Part shown: positions 43,814-53,503 of the stretch, one piece after another | How the letters are laid out: each line of letters begins with the position of its first letter | Numbering within the stretch: position 1 is the stretch's first letter | NCBI GenBank assembly: GCA_963728045.1 | Contig: CAVSIE010000004.1 | Location: 124,001-188,000, forward strand | Reading direction: 5' to 3' | DNA from: VRUE01 sp963728045 | GTDB lineage: Bacteria > Actinomycetota > Thermoleophilia > Solirubrobacterales > 70-9 | Length of the DNA stretch: 64,000 nucleotides | Program-made: the position numbers and the translations under genes | The notes under the pieces: model-generated | Told to the model about the DNA's origin: nothing | Databases searched by the model: none | The model's input: the letters and a program-made list of their open reading frames with translations, nothing else

Positions 43814-44874
43814 GCGAGAAGAGGATCAGGACCCCGGGGATCGAGGAGCCGCTCGGCGACGAGGTGCGGATTCACGACGCCAGGGCCGATGCTCCCGACG
43901 AGGATCTCGATCGCTCGCTTCGGCCCCGCACGCTCGAGGACTTCGTCAACCAGGAGCAGGTCACCGGCCAGCTGGCGATCTTCATCGAGGCCGCCCGCGG
44001 CCGCGGCGAGCCGCTCGACCACGTGCTGCTGGCCGGGCCGCCGGGGCTCGGCAAGACTTCTCTCGCGCACATCGTCGCCGCCGAGCTGGAGGTGCCGATG
44101 GTGCAGACCGCCGGCCCCGCCCTGGAGCGCAAGGCGGACGTGGCCTCGTTCCTCACCGCGCTGGAGCCGGGCAGCGTCTTCTTCGTCGATGAGATCCACC
44201 GGCTCGGCCGCGCGGTCGAGGAGACGCTCTACCCGGCGATGGAGGACGGCGAGCTGCCGGTCGTGCTCGGCCAGGGCGCCGGCGCCCGCACCGTGACCCT
44301 GCCCCTCCCTCCGTTCACCCTGATCGGGGCGACCACGCGGGCCGGGCTGCTCACGACGCCGTTGCGCGACCGCTTCGGCGTCTGCCACCGGCTCGAGCAC
44401 TACGAGCCCCGGCATTTGGCTGAGATCGTCACTCGCTCCGCCGGCATCCTCGGGGTCGAGATCGACGCCGAGGGAGCGGAGACGATCGCGGGCCGCTCGC
44501 GCGGCACGCCGCGAGTTGCCAACCGGCTGCTGAAGCGGGTTCGCGACTACGCCCAAGTCAAGGACAGGGGCACGATCGACGCCGCCGTCGCCGGGGCGGC
44601 GCTGGAGATGCTCGAGGTCGACGCCGGCGGGCTCGACCGCAGCGACCGTGCCCTGCTCGACGTCGTCGCAACCAAGTTCTCGGGCGGCCCCGTCGGCCTC
44701 TCCACGCTGGCGATCGCGGTCGGCGAGGAGGCCGAAACGATCGAGGACGTGATCGAGCCCTACCTGCTCCAGCAGGGCATGCTGAAGCGGACCCCCCGCG
44801 GCCGCGTGCTGACCCCGAGGGCCTACGACCACCTCGGCCTGCCCACGCCCGAAGGCGCTAAAAGTCTCTTCTAA
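43810..44874 (+). CDS. ruvB: Holliday junction ATP-dependent helicase RuvB
   Basis: 354 residues. Walker A GPPGLGKTSLAHIVA, Walker B VFFVDEIHRLGRAVE, sensor 1 TLIGATTRAGLL, sensor 2 GTPRVANRLLKRVRD, and a C-terminal winged helix (QGMLKRTPRGRVLTPRAYDH). The hexameric motor of the RuvAB complex. Confidence 0.97.
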   Translation: MSEKRIRTPGIEEPLGDEVRIHDARADAPDEDLDRSLRPRTLEDFVNQEQVTGQLAIFIEAARGRGEPLDHVLLAGPPGLGKTSLAHIVAAELEVPMVQTAGPALERKADVASFLTALEPGSVFFVDEIHRLGRAVEETLYPAMEDGELPVVLGQGAGARTVTLPLPPFTLIGATTRAGLLTTPLRDRFGVCHRLEHYEPRHLAEIVTRSAGILGVEIDAEGAETIAGRSRGTPRVANRLLKRVRDYAQVKDRGTIDAAVAGAALEMLEVDAGGLDRSDRALLDVVATKFSGGPVGLSTLAIAVGEEAETIEDVIEPYLLQQGMLKRTPRGRVLTPRAYDHLGLPTPEGAKSLF

Positions 44875-44887
44875 AAGCAGGTCTCAG

Positions 44888-44893
44888 TAACCT
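44888..44893 (+). promoter_or_regulatory. -10 hexamer TAACCT, zinc-ribbon/PAS gene
   Basis: TAACCT ends 8 nt before the ATG at 44902. A GGGGG stretch just before the ATG is too close for a standard ribosome-binding site. Confidence 0.35.
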
Positions 44894-44901
44894 GGCGGGG
44901 G

Positions 44902-45390
44902 ATGCCGTTCTTCATCTGCCCCAACTGCGGCAACAGGGAAGCCAGCACGGATCGCACCGCGGGTTTCAGCACCCGTCCAAAGGGCTGCTCCAAATGCGGC
45001 TTCGGCTTCGTCTTCGAGCTGCTCGACGACTACTACCCGGCGCCCAACGCGGCCTTCTTCGTCTGCGACCGCGAGGCCCGGGTGATCGACGCGGGCCGCG
45101 GCAGCTTCGAGCTGACCGGCCTCACCGACGAGGACGTGATCGGCCGTCCGGTGCAGGAGGTCCTCGGCCTCGAGTGGCGTGAGAAAGGCAACGGCGACGA
45201 GAGCGCGGACACCAACGGCGACGGTCTCACCGACCCGATCGAGACCTCGCTGGAGTGGGGGGTGCGCTCGCTCGGCAAGCGTGTCTCGGTCAACGCGGAA
45301 GGGGACATCCCGGCGGAGGCGGTAGCCGACGTCTTCCCTGCCTACGACGAGGACGGCGGGCTGCTGATCGTCCTCACGCCCGACGGGTAG
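44902..45390 (+). CDS. Zinc-ribbon plus PAS-like protein
   Basis: 162 residues. N-terminal zinc ribbon CPNCGNRE and CSKCGFGF, then a PAS-like core (about 48-95): PNAAFFVCDREARVIDAGRG, LTGLTDEDVIGRPVQEVLGL. A loop DTNGDGLTDPIE resembles a calcium-binding EF-hand/dockerin loop. Probably a sensor without an output domain. It sits between ruvB and secDF; 7 bp separate it from secDF, so co-transcription is likely. Confidence 0.75.
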   Translation: MPFFICPNCGNREASTDRTAGFSTRPKGCSKCGFGFVFELLDDYYPAPNAAFFVCDREARVIDAGRGSFELTGLTDEDVIGRPVQEVLGLEWREKGNGDESADTNGDGLTDPIETSLEWGVRSLGKRVSVNAEGDIPAEAVADVFPAYDEDGGLLIVLTPDG

Positions 45391-45397
45391 GCGTGAG

Positions 45398-48340
45398 ATG
45401 GGGAGGAGGCGCCGACATCTATTCGTCCTGATCTTCGTCCTCGGGCTGATCGTGGCCTCGGCCGCGGTCATCGCGACCACGTCGACCAAGCTCGGCCTCG
45501 ACCTCAAGGGCGGGGTCGAACTGATCTACCAGGGCACGCCGACCAACCAGGTTGAGGAGGTCAGCAGCGAGGACATCGAGCGCTCGATCGAAATCATCCG
45601 CGAGCGCGTCGACGAGCTCGGCGTCTCCGAGCCGGAGGTCTCTCGCCTCGGGCTCGATCAGATCTCGGTCAGCCTGCCCGACGTCACCGACGCACAGCGG
45701 GCGATCGACCAGGTTGGCTCGACCGCGCAGCTCTTCTTCTATGACTGGGAACCCAACCTGATCGGCCGCGAGCGGGCGATCGGGGGCCGCCCGGGCCAGC
45801 AGCCATCGCCGGAAGCGCTCAAAGAAGCGACCGATGAATGGAAAGCAGCCGGGCGCAGTATCAGCAAGCTCGAGAACCAGCAGCTGCTCTACGCGGGCGC
45901 CTACCCGACCGCCTACGGCGCCGTGCAGCTCGCCGCCGAACAGAAACCGGTCGAGGACTGCTCTGCCTGCTCGACCGACCGGACGCGCTTCTACCTCTTC
46001 ACCAAAAGTGGGCAGCCCGACCTGGTCGCCGGCCCCGAGTTCGCCCGGGAGGACCTCTACATCAAGCCGACCGGGGAGAAACGCCCCCGCACGGGAACCG
46101 TGGTCGAGGTCCCGGTGGGGACGGTCGTCGTCTCCGAACAGCCGGTCGACTCGGGCGGGAAAGTGGTCGAGGACGCCGAGCCGGGCTGGTACGCGCTGAA
46201 AGACGACCCGGCGCTGTCGGGCACCGACATCACCGACCCGAAGCAGGAAACCGACGAAATCGGACAGCCGAACGTCACCTTCAACTTCACCGACGACGGC
46301 CAGGACGCCTTCCAGGAGGTGACGCGCACGATCGCCCAGCGCGGCCAGGCCTCGGCGATCGGCGTGGTCGACGAAAAAACCGCCGAACAGAGCTCCGGCC
46401 ACTTCGCCGTCGTCCTCGACAACGAGGTGAAGACGCGACCTATCATCAACTTCGCCCAGAACCCCGACGGAATCGACGGGCGGACCGGGGCGCAGATCTC
46501 CGGTGGCTTCTCCGGCATCCAGGAGGCCCAGGACCTGGCGACGATCCTCCAGATCGGCGCCCTGCCGATCAACCTGAAGCTGATCAGCCAGACGCAGGTC
46601 TCGGCGACGCTCGGCGAGCAGGCGCTCGACCAGGGGCTGAAGGCCGGCCTGATCGGGCTGCTCCTGGTGATCATCTTCCTGATCGCCTACTACCGCCTCC
46701 TCGGGGTTGTGGCGACGCTCGGGCTGGCCGTCTACGCGGTCTTCTTCTTCGCGCTGATCAAGCTGATCCCGATCACGATGACCCTGCCGGGAATCGCCGG
46801 CCTGATCCTCACCATCGGCGTCGCCGCGGACTCGAACATCGTCATCTTCGAGCGAATCAAGGAGGAAGTGCGGGCCGGTCGCAGTCTCTCCACGGCGATC
46901 GCGGTCGGCTACCGGCGCGGGATCGCGACGATCATCGACGCCAACGTCATCACCTTCTTCACCGCCTTCATCCTCTTCGTGCTGGCGACGGCGAGCGTCA
47001 AGGGATTCGCCTTCACCCTCGGCGTCGGCACGCTCGTCTCGCTCTTCACCGCGGTGGTCTTCACCCAGGCGCTGCTCGCCGTCTTCGGCCGCGGCCGGCT
47101 GCTCTCCTCGCCGCGCCTGCTGGGGGCGACACAGGAGTCGGAGTCCAGGTGGCGCTTCGACTTCGTCGGCGCGAGTCGCTGGTTCTTCTCGATCTCGGGC
47201 GCGATCCTCGTCGTCGGCGCGCTCTCCCTCGCCGTCAGCCAGCTCAACTTCGGCATCGACTTCGAGTCCGGGACGCGAATCAACTTCGCTCCCGAGCAAA
47301 GCGCCAGCGTCGAAGAAGTGCGCTCGGCGATCGAGGAGCAGGGGCTGGGCGAGGCCGAGATCCAGGAAACCGACGATGAGCAGTTCGGGGACGGCTTCCA
47401 GATCCAGTCGGAGGAGCTGCAGCCGGGCGGCGTGGAGAAAGTCCAAGAGGTGCTGGCCGAGGAATTCGGGATCCAGCCCGAAAGCTTCGAGAACACCAGC
47501 GTCGGGCCGACCTTCGGCGAGCAGGTGGCTCGCAGCGCGATCCTCGCGATCATCTTCTCGCTGCTTCTGATCTCCGCCTACATGGCCTTCCGCTTCGAAG
47601 CGAAGTACGCGGTGCCCGTCCTGATCGCGGTGGCCCACGACATTCTGATCACCGCGGGGGTCTACTCGCTTGCCGGGGAGGAAGTCTCGAGCGCCACCGT
47701 GGCCGCCTTCCTCACCATCCTCGGTTACTCGCTGTACGACACCGTGATCGTCTTCGACCGGATCCGCGAGAACGTGCCCCGGATGCCGCGTGCTGCTTTC
47801 TCGCAGATCGTCAACCGGTCGATGAGCGAGGTCCTGACGCGCTCGCTGATCACCGGACTCTCGTCTGTCTTCCTGGTCACCGTGCTGCTGATCTTTGGCG
47901 GCGCCACCCTGCAGGCCTTCGCCTTCGCGATGATGGTCGGCATCTTCTCCGGTACCTACTCGTCGATCTTCATCGCTGCGCCCGTGCTGAACGCCTGGAA
48001 GGAACGTGAGCCTGGCTTCCAGCAGCGGCGCGAGCGAATTGCCGCGGCGCACGGCAGCGTGCCCGCCTTCGCCGACGAGCTCGAAGTGGCGAGGCTGGAC
48101 GATGATGAGGAGCTCGGGGGGGCGGAGGTCGAGGCGCCGCCGGGCGCTCAGCTCGAGCCGGAGCCGCAGCCGAGCGCAGTGGCCACGGCCGAGCCTCCCG
48201 CCGACGGCGATGGCGCAGAGCCCGCTGCGGACGGCGAATCGCAGGCGGCTGCCGATCCCGCCTCTGTTGAGCGACGCGAACGCAACCAGCAGCGCCGCGA
48301 ACGGCGCCAGCAGCGCCGCAAACACGGGAGGCGCCGCTGA
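45398..48340 (+). CDS. secDF: Fused protein translocase subunit SecDF
   Basis: 980 residues: SecD (about 1-575) fused to SecF (about 585-870). SecD markers: first membrane helix LFVLIFVLGLIVASAAVIA, LDLKGGVELIYQG, the periplasmic P1 domain, and VAADSNIVIFERIKEEV after the fifth helix region. SecF markers: FGIDFESGTRINFA, YSLYDTVIVFDRIRENV. The proton-relay aspartate/arginine motifs are present. SecDF pulls preproteins across the membrane using the proton gradient. The P1 region holds an unusual Cys pair (DCSACSTD). The last 110 residues are an acidic then very basic tail (RRERRQQRRKHGRRR). Its stop overlaps the next gene. Confidence 0.95.
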   Translation: MGRRRRHLFVLIFVLGLIVASAAVIATTSTKLGLDLKGGVELIYQGTPTNQVEEVSSEDIERSIEIIRERVDELGVSEPEVSRLGLDQISVSLPDVTDAQRAIDQVGSTAQLFFYDWEPNLIGRERAIGGRPGQQPSPEALKEATDEWKAAGRSISKLENQQLLYAGAYPTAYGAVQLAAEQKPVEDCSACSTDRTRFYLFTKSGQPDLVAGPEFAREDLYIKPTGEKRPRTGTVVEVPVGTVVVSEQPVDSGGKVVEDAEPGWYALKDDPALSGTDITDPKQETDEIGQPNVTFNFTDDGQDAFQEVTRTIAQRGQASAIGVVDEKTAEQSSGHFAVVLDNEVKTRPIINFAQNPDGIDGRTGAQISGGFSGIQEAQDLATILQIGALPINLKLISQTQVSATLGEQALDQGLKAGLIGLLLVIIFLIAYYRLLGVVATLGLAVYAVFFFALIKLIPITMTLPGIAGLILTIGVAADSNIVIFERIKEEVRAGRSLSTAIAVGYRRGIATIIDANVITFFTAFILFVLATASVKGFAFTLGVGTLVSLFTAVVFTQALLAVFGRGRLLSSPRLLGATQESESRWRFDFVGASRWFFSISGAILVVGALSLAVSQLNFGIDFESGTRINFAPEQSASVEEVRSAIEEQGLGEAEIQETDDEQFGDGFQIQSEELQPGGVEKVQEVLAEEFGIQPESFENTSVGPTFGEQVARSAILAIIFSLLLISAYMAFRFEAKYAVPVLIAVAHDILITAGVYSLAGEEVSSATVAAFLTILGYSLYDTVIVFDRIRENVPRMPRAAFSQIVNRSMSEVLTRSLITGLSSVFLVTVLLIFGGATLQAFAFAMMVGIFSGTYSSIFIAAPVLNAWKEREPGFQQRRERIAAAHGSVPAFADELEVARLDDDEELGGAEVEAPPGAQLEPEPQPSAVATAEPPADGDGAEPAADGESQAAADPASVERRERNQQRRERRQQRRKHGRRR

Positions 48341-48615
48341 TGGCACTGGTCGTCTGGTTCATGATGGGCCTCGCCCTCTGGCACTTCACCGTGTTCCTGC
48401 CGGATCGCTTTTGGCAGGGCATCGTCGGCGCCCTGCTCGGCGCGACGACCGGCTCCGTCGTCTTCGGCGCGATCATCGCCATCGCTTCCGGTAAAAGCCT
48501 CGGCGACACCGATCTCGCGACCGCGCTCGTCGCGATCCCCGGCACGTTGATCGGCCTCGCCGTCGTCTGGTTCATCGGCGTCCGCGCCGAAGAGCAGCAC
48601 CAAGCGCAGGCTTAG
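48340..48615 (+). CDS. Small membrane protein after secDF
   Basis: 91 residues with three helices (LVVWFMMGLALWHFTVFL, IVGALLGATTGSVVFGAIIA, LATALVAIPGTLIGLAVVWF). ATG shares its A with the secDF stop (TGATG). Possibly a Sec accessory by position, but nothing proves that. Confidence 0.75.
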   Translation: MALVVWFMMGLALWHFTVFLPDRFWQGIVGALLGATTGSVVFGAIIAIASGKSLGDTDLATALVAIPGTLIGLAVVWFIGVRAEEQHQAQA

Positions 48616-48687
48616 CCGGCTTTTAGCCTGCAAGCTCGGCATTTCTGGAGACAGAAATCTGTCCGAGCGCAAGGCCAAGTTGCAGGG

Positions 48688-51260
48688 GTGGCGGAGATCG
48701 CTCACACCTACGAGGTCGCGCCCTACGACTACGCCGAGGCGCGGGCGCTCGTCGACGAGCTCGGCCTGAGCGAGCCGGTCGCGATCACCCTGGTGCGCCG
48801 TGGCCACCGGACGCCTGAGGCCGCGCGCGCTTTTCTCGATGCGGACGAGTCACACGAGCCAGGCGAGTTCAAGTCGATGGCGGCAGTGGTCGAGCGGGTT
48901 CTGACAGCCGTGCGGGGCAAGCACCAGATCGCCATCCACGGCGATTTCGATGTAGACGGCGTCTGCGCGACGACGATTCTCGTCAACACTCTGCGCGAGC
49001 TTGGCGCTGAGTGCGACTGGCTGATCCCCGATCGCCTCAGTGATGGCTATGGACTCAGTCCAGCAAACGTCGAGAAGCTAGCTGAGCGCGGCACAAAGCT
49101 TTTGATCACGGCCGACTGCGGCATCACTGCGGTGGAGGAGGTCAAGACTGCGCACGAGCTGGGGATGGACGTGATCGTCACCGATCACCACCAACCGGGC
49201 GCGGAGCTGCCTGACTGCCCGATTCTTCACCCGGCGATTGACGGCTATCCCTTCGAGAGTCTCTGCGGGACGGCGGTTGCGTGGAAGTTGGCCTGTGCAT
49301 TGCGGGGGCATCGGGGGTGGGGTCCCCAGGCGCGCCTTCGCGCGGAGTTCCTGGGGACCCCACCCCCGATGCCCATCTCGACGCAAACGCCGACCTCGAT
49401 CTCGTGGCGCTAGCCACCGTGGCCGATCTTGTGCCGCTGGTGGGCGAGAACCGCGCGCTGGTGAGACGTGGGCTGGAGGAGTTGCGCCGCGCGCACCGAC
49501 CAGGAGTCCGGGCGCTAATTGAGGCTGCTAAATGCGAGCCCACTCAACTCGATGAGAGTGATTTGGGCTTCCGGTTGGCGCCGAGGATCAATGCTGCTGG
49601 CCGCCTCTACCGAGCGGACGCTGGGGTCGAGCTGTTTCTTACCGAGGATGAGAGTCGCGCCGCCGAGATAGCCAAGGAGCTCAATCGCGCTAACGGCGAG
49701 AGGCGGGCCACCGAGAGGGAGGTCGACGGGGCCGCTGAGACGGCGTGGCGCGAGTTGCCTGAGCGGTTGCAAGAGGCGCGGGGGCTGGTGGTTGCCGGCG
49801 AGGGGTGGCACCCGGGCGTGGTGGGGATCGTCGCCTCGCGGATGGTCGAGCGCCACCACCGGCCAACGGTCGTCATCACGTTCGACGAGAAGGGGGAGGG
49901 GCGGGGGAGCGGCCGCAGTATCCCCGGGTTCGATTTGCTGGCTGCGCTCGAAGCCTGTTCCGAGCATTTGAGCGGCTTCGGCGGGCACCGCGCGGCTGCC
50001 GGTCTACAACTGCGCGCCGAGGATGTTCCTGCCTTTCAGGAGGTATTTGCCGCACACGCCGATTCGGTCCTCTTGCCCGAGGACCTGGGGCGGAAGGAGC
50101 GGGTGGATGCGATGGTCGGCGGCCAAGGCATTGGCCTCGAGCTCGCCGAGGAGCTCGGCAGGCTCGGGCCCTTCGGGATGGGCAACCCCGGTGTGCGGCT
50201 GCTGGCGCCTTCCGCCCGAGTCCGCGACGTGCGTCCGATGGGTGAGGGGAAGCACGCTCGCTTTAGTCTCCACAGCGGCTCCCACCGGGCGCTCGGGGTC
50301 GCCTTCGGTCGCTCGCGCCTCGGCATCGGCGAGGATGAGGCGGTCGACGCCACCGTTCGGCTCGAGGTCAATCGCTGGAACGGCGCCGTGGAGCCGCGCG
50401 TCGTCTTGCGCGAGCTCTATCCGGTGGAGCCGGTCTGCGAGTGTCCGGATGGGGAGTGGTGGAGTCGCTTCGAGCGCGAGTTGCGGTTGCCGCTCGAGTC
50501 ATCGTCCGGGGACGGGACCTCTGAGGAGCCTTGCGTTCGCGAGCTCCTGAGGAGCGGCGGCTCCGGCGCCTCGACGATTGCCGAGCTGGTCTCCAGCGGT
50601 AACGAGGTGCTGGTCGTTTGTGCGGACTCCGCACGCCGGCGCGAGCTCACCGCCCTCGCCCGCTTCAACGGTCGCTCCCCTGGAGTCCGCTGCGAGCGCT
50701 GCGGCGGCATCCTGGCGGAGGGACTGCGCGCTCCCGCGGTTGCCGACTACTCGACGCTGGAGCGAACGTCCAGTCTTGCCGCCGAGTACGAGCACGTCGT
50801 CCTCCTCGACCCGCCCACCTCAGCCAGTCACGAGCGATTGGCTGCTAGGCCCGTGGATGGTTGGAGCGACCGGGCAGGGCATCCCGGCTACCTACACGAG
50901 GCCTGGGGACAGGGAGAGATGAGCCAAGCGCTCACCGCGCTCGAGGAGCAGCTCGCGCGCCGCCCGGCCCTGATCGCCGTGTTCAGGAACCTGCGCGAGG
51001 CAGGGGAGGCCAGCGGCGAGTCGCTGCGAGAGGCGCTGACGGGGGACGGAACCCGTGAGCGCGGGCCCGAGACCGCGGCGCGCTGCTTCCGTGTCCTCAC
51101 CGAGCTCGGTCTGGTCGAGGGAGACCCCGACGGTGGGCACGGCGAGGTCGGGGTCGTATCCTCAGGGAGGACAGACCTGGAGCGCTCCGCCGCGTTCCGC
51201 GCATACAGCGCCCAATACGAGGAAGGCCGCCGATACCTGGAAAGGCACAAACACCCGTAG
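48688..51260 (+). CDS. recJ: Single-stranded-DNA exonuclease RecJ, interrupted by a palindrome and frameshifted as read
   Basis: GTG start 48688. The DHH domain is normal: GDFDVDGVCATTILVNTLRE, ADCGITAVEEVK, VTDHHQPGAELP, CGTAVAWKLACAL. Then a 69-bp palindrome (49306-49374) follows, and the frame changes. In the other frame the protein goes on: HLDANADLDLVALATVADLV, RINAAGRLYRADAG, GWHPGVVGIVASRMVERH, GFGGHRAAAGLQL (DHHA1), an OB-like domain and a C-terminal extension of about 250 residues with CERCGG. Adding one G to the G-run at 49304-49308 makes the span 2574 bp (857 residues) and reads through the palindrome as GASGVGSPGAPSRGVPGDPT plus PDA. RecJ works with RecFOR in repair. Confidence 0.88.
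49306..49374. repeat. 69-bp palindromic element inside recJ
   Basis: Perfect 25-bp arms (49306-49330 and 49350-49374) flank a 19-nt centre that carries its own GCGC-CTTC-GCGC mini-hairpin. It lies between the DHH motif region and the ATVAD segment of RecJ, where related proteins have a variable loop. Read in the repaired frame, it encodes a Gly/Pro/Ser-rich peptide with no stop. No second copy was found in this window. Confidence 0.8.
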
Positions 51261-51292
51261 AGCACTCGGAGCTCCTCGCCGACCTCTTCGCC

Positions 51293-53503
51293 GTGGTCGA
51301 GGAGTTCGACTCCGCGCCGGCCGGAGAGGGCGTCCCTGTGGGGGGCAACGGCGGCGCCGCGCTCGCCGTGGCGACGATCGACCGGGCTGCGGTCAAGCAC
51401 GCCTTCGAGTTCGCCTGCGAGCGCCACGCTGACCAGAGGCGCCGCTCTGGCGACGAGTTCATCACCCACCCCGTGGGGGTCGCGCAGGTCTGCGCCGCGA
51501 TGCGGCTCGACACCGAGACCCTCTGCGCAGCGCTGCTGCACGACACGGTTGAGGACACCAGCGCCAGCCTCGAGGAGATCCACGAGGAGTTCGGCGAGGA
51601 GATCGCCCAGCTGGTCGACGGCGTCACCAAGCTGACCGGGATCGCCTTCGAGAGTCGCGACGAGCGGCAGGCCGAGAACTACCGCAAGATGATGGTGGCA
51701 ATGGCCACTGACATCAGGGTGATCCTGATCAAGCTGGCCGATCGCCTTCACAACATGCGCACTCTGGGCGCGCTGCCAAAGCAGAAGCAGCTGACGAAGT
51801 CGCGCGAGACGCTGGAGATCTACGCGCCGCTGGCCCACCGGCTCGGCATCCACGCGATCAAGTGGGAGCTGGAGGACCTCGCCTTCGCCACCTTGCACCC
51901 GCGCAAGTACAAGGAGATCAAGCAACTCGTCGCCCAGCAGCGCACCGAGCGCGAGGACTTCGTCGAGGACGCCGGCAGCTTCCTTTCCGGCGAGCTGGAC
52001 AAGGTCGGCATCGAGGCCGAGATCTCCGGCCGCGCCAAGCACTTCTACTCGATCTACACGAAGATGACTAAGAAGGGGCGCGAGTTCAACGAGATCTTCG
52101 ACCTCACCGCGATGCGGGTGATCGTCGCTTCGGTCAAGGACTGCTACGGGGCGATCGGCGTGATCCACTCGCTCTGGAAGCCCCTGCCCGGGCGCTTCAA
52201 GGACTTCGTCGCGATGCCGAAGGCCAACATGTACCAGGCGCTGCACACGACGGTGATCGGCCCCGAAGGCAAGCCGCTTGAGATCCAGATCCGCACCGAG
52301 GAGATGCACAAGCTGGCCGAGTACGGGATCGCCGCCCACGTCGCCTACAAGGAGGGCAGCGGTGGCGACCCACAGCGGGAGAAGATGACCTGGCTGCGGC
52401 AGCTGGTCGAGACCGAGGGCGAACAGGACCCGACCGAGTTCCTCGAGTCGCTCAAGGTCGACCTGTTCGAGGATGAGGTCTTCGTCTTCACCCCGAAAGG
52501 CGAGGTGAAGAGCCTCTCGGCCGGCTCGACGCCGCTCGATTTCGCCTACGCCGTACACACCGACGTCGGTCACCGCTGCGTCGGCGCCAAGGTCAACGGC
52601 AAGATCGTGCCGCTGCACTACCAGCTGCGCTCTGGCGACATCGTCGAGGTGCTGACCGCGAAACAGAAGCGCGGCCCCTCGCGCGACTGGCTGAAGCTGG
52701 TCCGCACGAGCCGCGCCCGCAACAAGATCCGCGCCTGGTTCAAGGAGGAGGGGCGCGAGGACGCCGAGCGCAACGGCCGCGAGGCGCTGGAGGCGGCGCT
52801 GCGAAAGCACGGCCTACCGATGCAGAAGGTCGCCGGCTCACCCCTGCTCGCCGACGTGATCCGCGAGATGGGCCACCGCAAAGCGAGCGAGTTCTACATC
52901 GCCCTGGGCCAGGGCAAGGTCTCCGCCAGGCTGGTCGCCAGCAAGCTGATGCAGCGGCTGAAGGCCGGCGAGGCGGTCGAGGACACCGAACCGCTGGGTA
53001 TCTCTGACGCGCGCGAGGACAAGGCGCGGCGCACCAAGGACGCCTCCAACTACGGGATCAGCGTCAAGGGCGCCGAGAACGTCGTCGTGCGGCTGGCCAA
53101 GTGCTGCCGCCCGGTGCCCGGCGACGAGATCGCCGGCTACGTCTCACTGGGACGCGGGATCACCATCCATCGCACCGACTGCAAGAACATGCGGGCGCTG
53201 AAACGCGACCCAGAACGCTTCGTCGAGGTCAGCTGGGACGGCGAGAACGAGGCCTCCTACCGGGTCGAGATCCAGATCGACGCCTACGACCGCACTCGGC
53301 TGCTGGAGGACCTCTCGCGGACCTTCTCCGAGGCGGGGATCAACATCGTCGGCGCCAGTTGCATGACCCGTCACCCGATGGTGAAGAATCGCTTCGTGGT
53401 CGAGGTCGGCGACACCGAGCAGCTCAAACAGTGCATCTCTCGCCTGCGCAACGTCGAGTCGGTCTTCGACGCCTACCGGATAACGCCGGCGCCCTCCGCC
53501 TGA
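51293..53503 (+). CDS. Bifunctional (p)ppGpp synthetase/hydrolase RelA/SpoT
   Basis: 736 residues, GTG start 51293 (no earlier start codon before the recJ stop). HD hydrolase domain is intact: HPVGVAQVCAAM, LLHDTVEDT, KLADRLHNMRTL. The synthetase domain has YSIYTKMTKKGREFNEIFDL, LHTTVIGPEGKPLEIQIRT. Then TGS (DEVFVFTPKGEVKSLSAGST), a conserved-Cys helical region (KCCRPVPGDEIAG), and a C-terminal ACT domain (VEIQIDAYDRTRLLEDLSRT). It makes and degrades the stringent alarmone. 32 bp after recJ. Confidence 0.96.
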   Translation: MVEEFDSAPAGEGVPVGGNGGAALAVATIDRAAVKHAFEFACERHADQRRRSGDEFITHPVGVAQVCAAMRLDTETLCAALLHDTVEDTSASLEEIHEEFGEEIAQLVDGVTKLTGIAFESRDERQAENYRKMMVAMATDIRVILIKLADRLHNMRTLGALPKQKQLTKSRETLEIYAPLAHRLGIHAIKWELEDLAFATLHPRKYKEIKQLVAQQRTEREDFVEDAGSFLSGELDKVGIEAEISGRAKHFYSIYTKMTKKGREFNEIFDLTAMRVIVASVKDCYGAIGVIHSLWKPLPGRFKDFVAMPKANMYQALHTTVIGPEGKPLEIQIRTEEMHKLAEYGIAAHVAYKEGSGGDPQREKMTWLRQLVETEGEQDPTEFLESLKVDLFEDEVFVFTPKGEVKSLSAGSTPLDFAYAVHTDVGHRCVGAKVNGKIVPLHYQLRSGDIVEVLTAKQKRGPSRDWLKLVRTSRARNKIRAWFKEEGREDAERNGREALEAALRKHGLPMQKVAGSPLLADVIREMGHRKASEFYIALGQGKVSARLVASKLMQRLKAGEAVEDTEPLGISDAREDKARRTKDASNYGISVKGAENVVVRLAKCCRPVPGDEIAGYVSLGRGITIHRTDCKNMRALKRDPERFVEVSWDGENEASYRVEIQIDAYDRTRLLEDLSRTFSEAGINIVGASCMTRHPMVKNRFVVEVGDTEQLKQCISRLRNVESVFDAYRITPAPSA

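Noticed and set aside
45419..48346. 975-residue antisense open frame opposite secDF
   Set aside because: It exactly mirrors secDF; its composition (Asp/Gly/Arg/Glu-rich, no domains) is the known artefact of GC-rich codon usage.
48688..49413. A separate short DHH-family protein upstream of an independent recJ
   Set aside because: The two frames complement each other at the exact conserved junction and the total length is one base short of a whole number of codons, so it is one gene.
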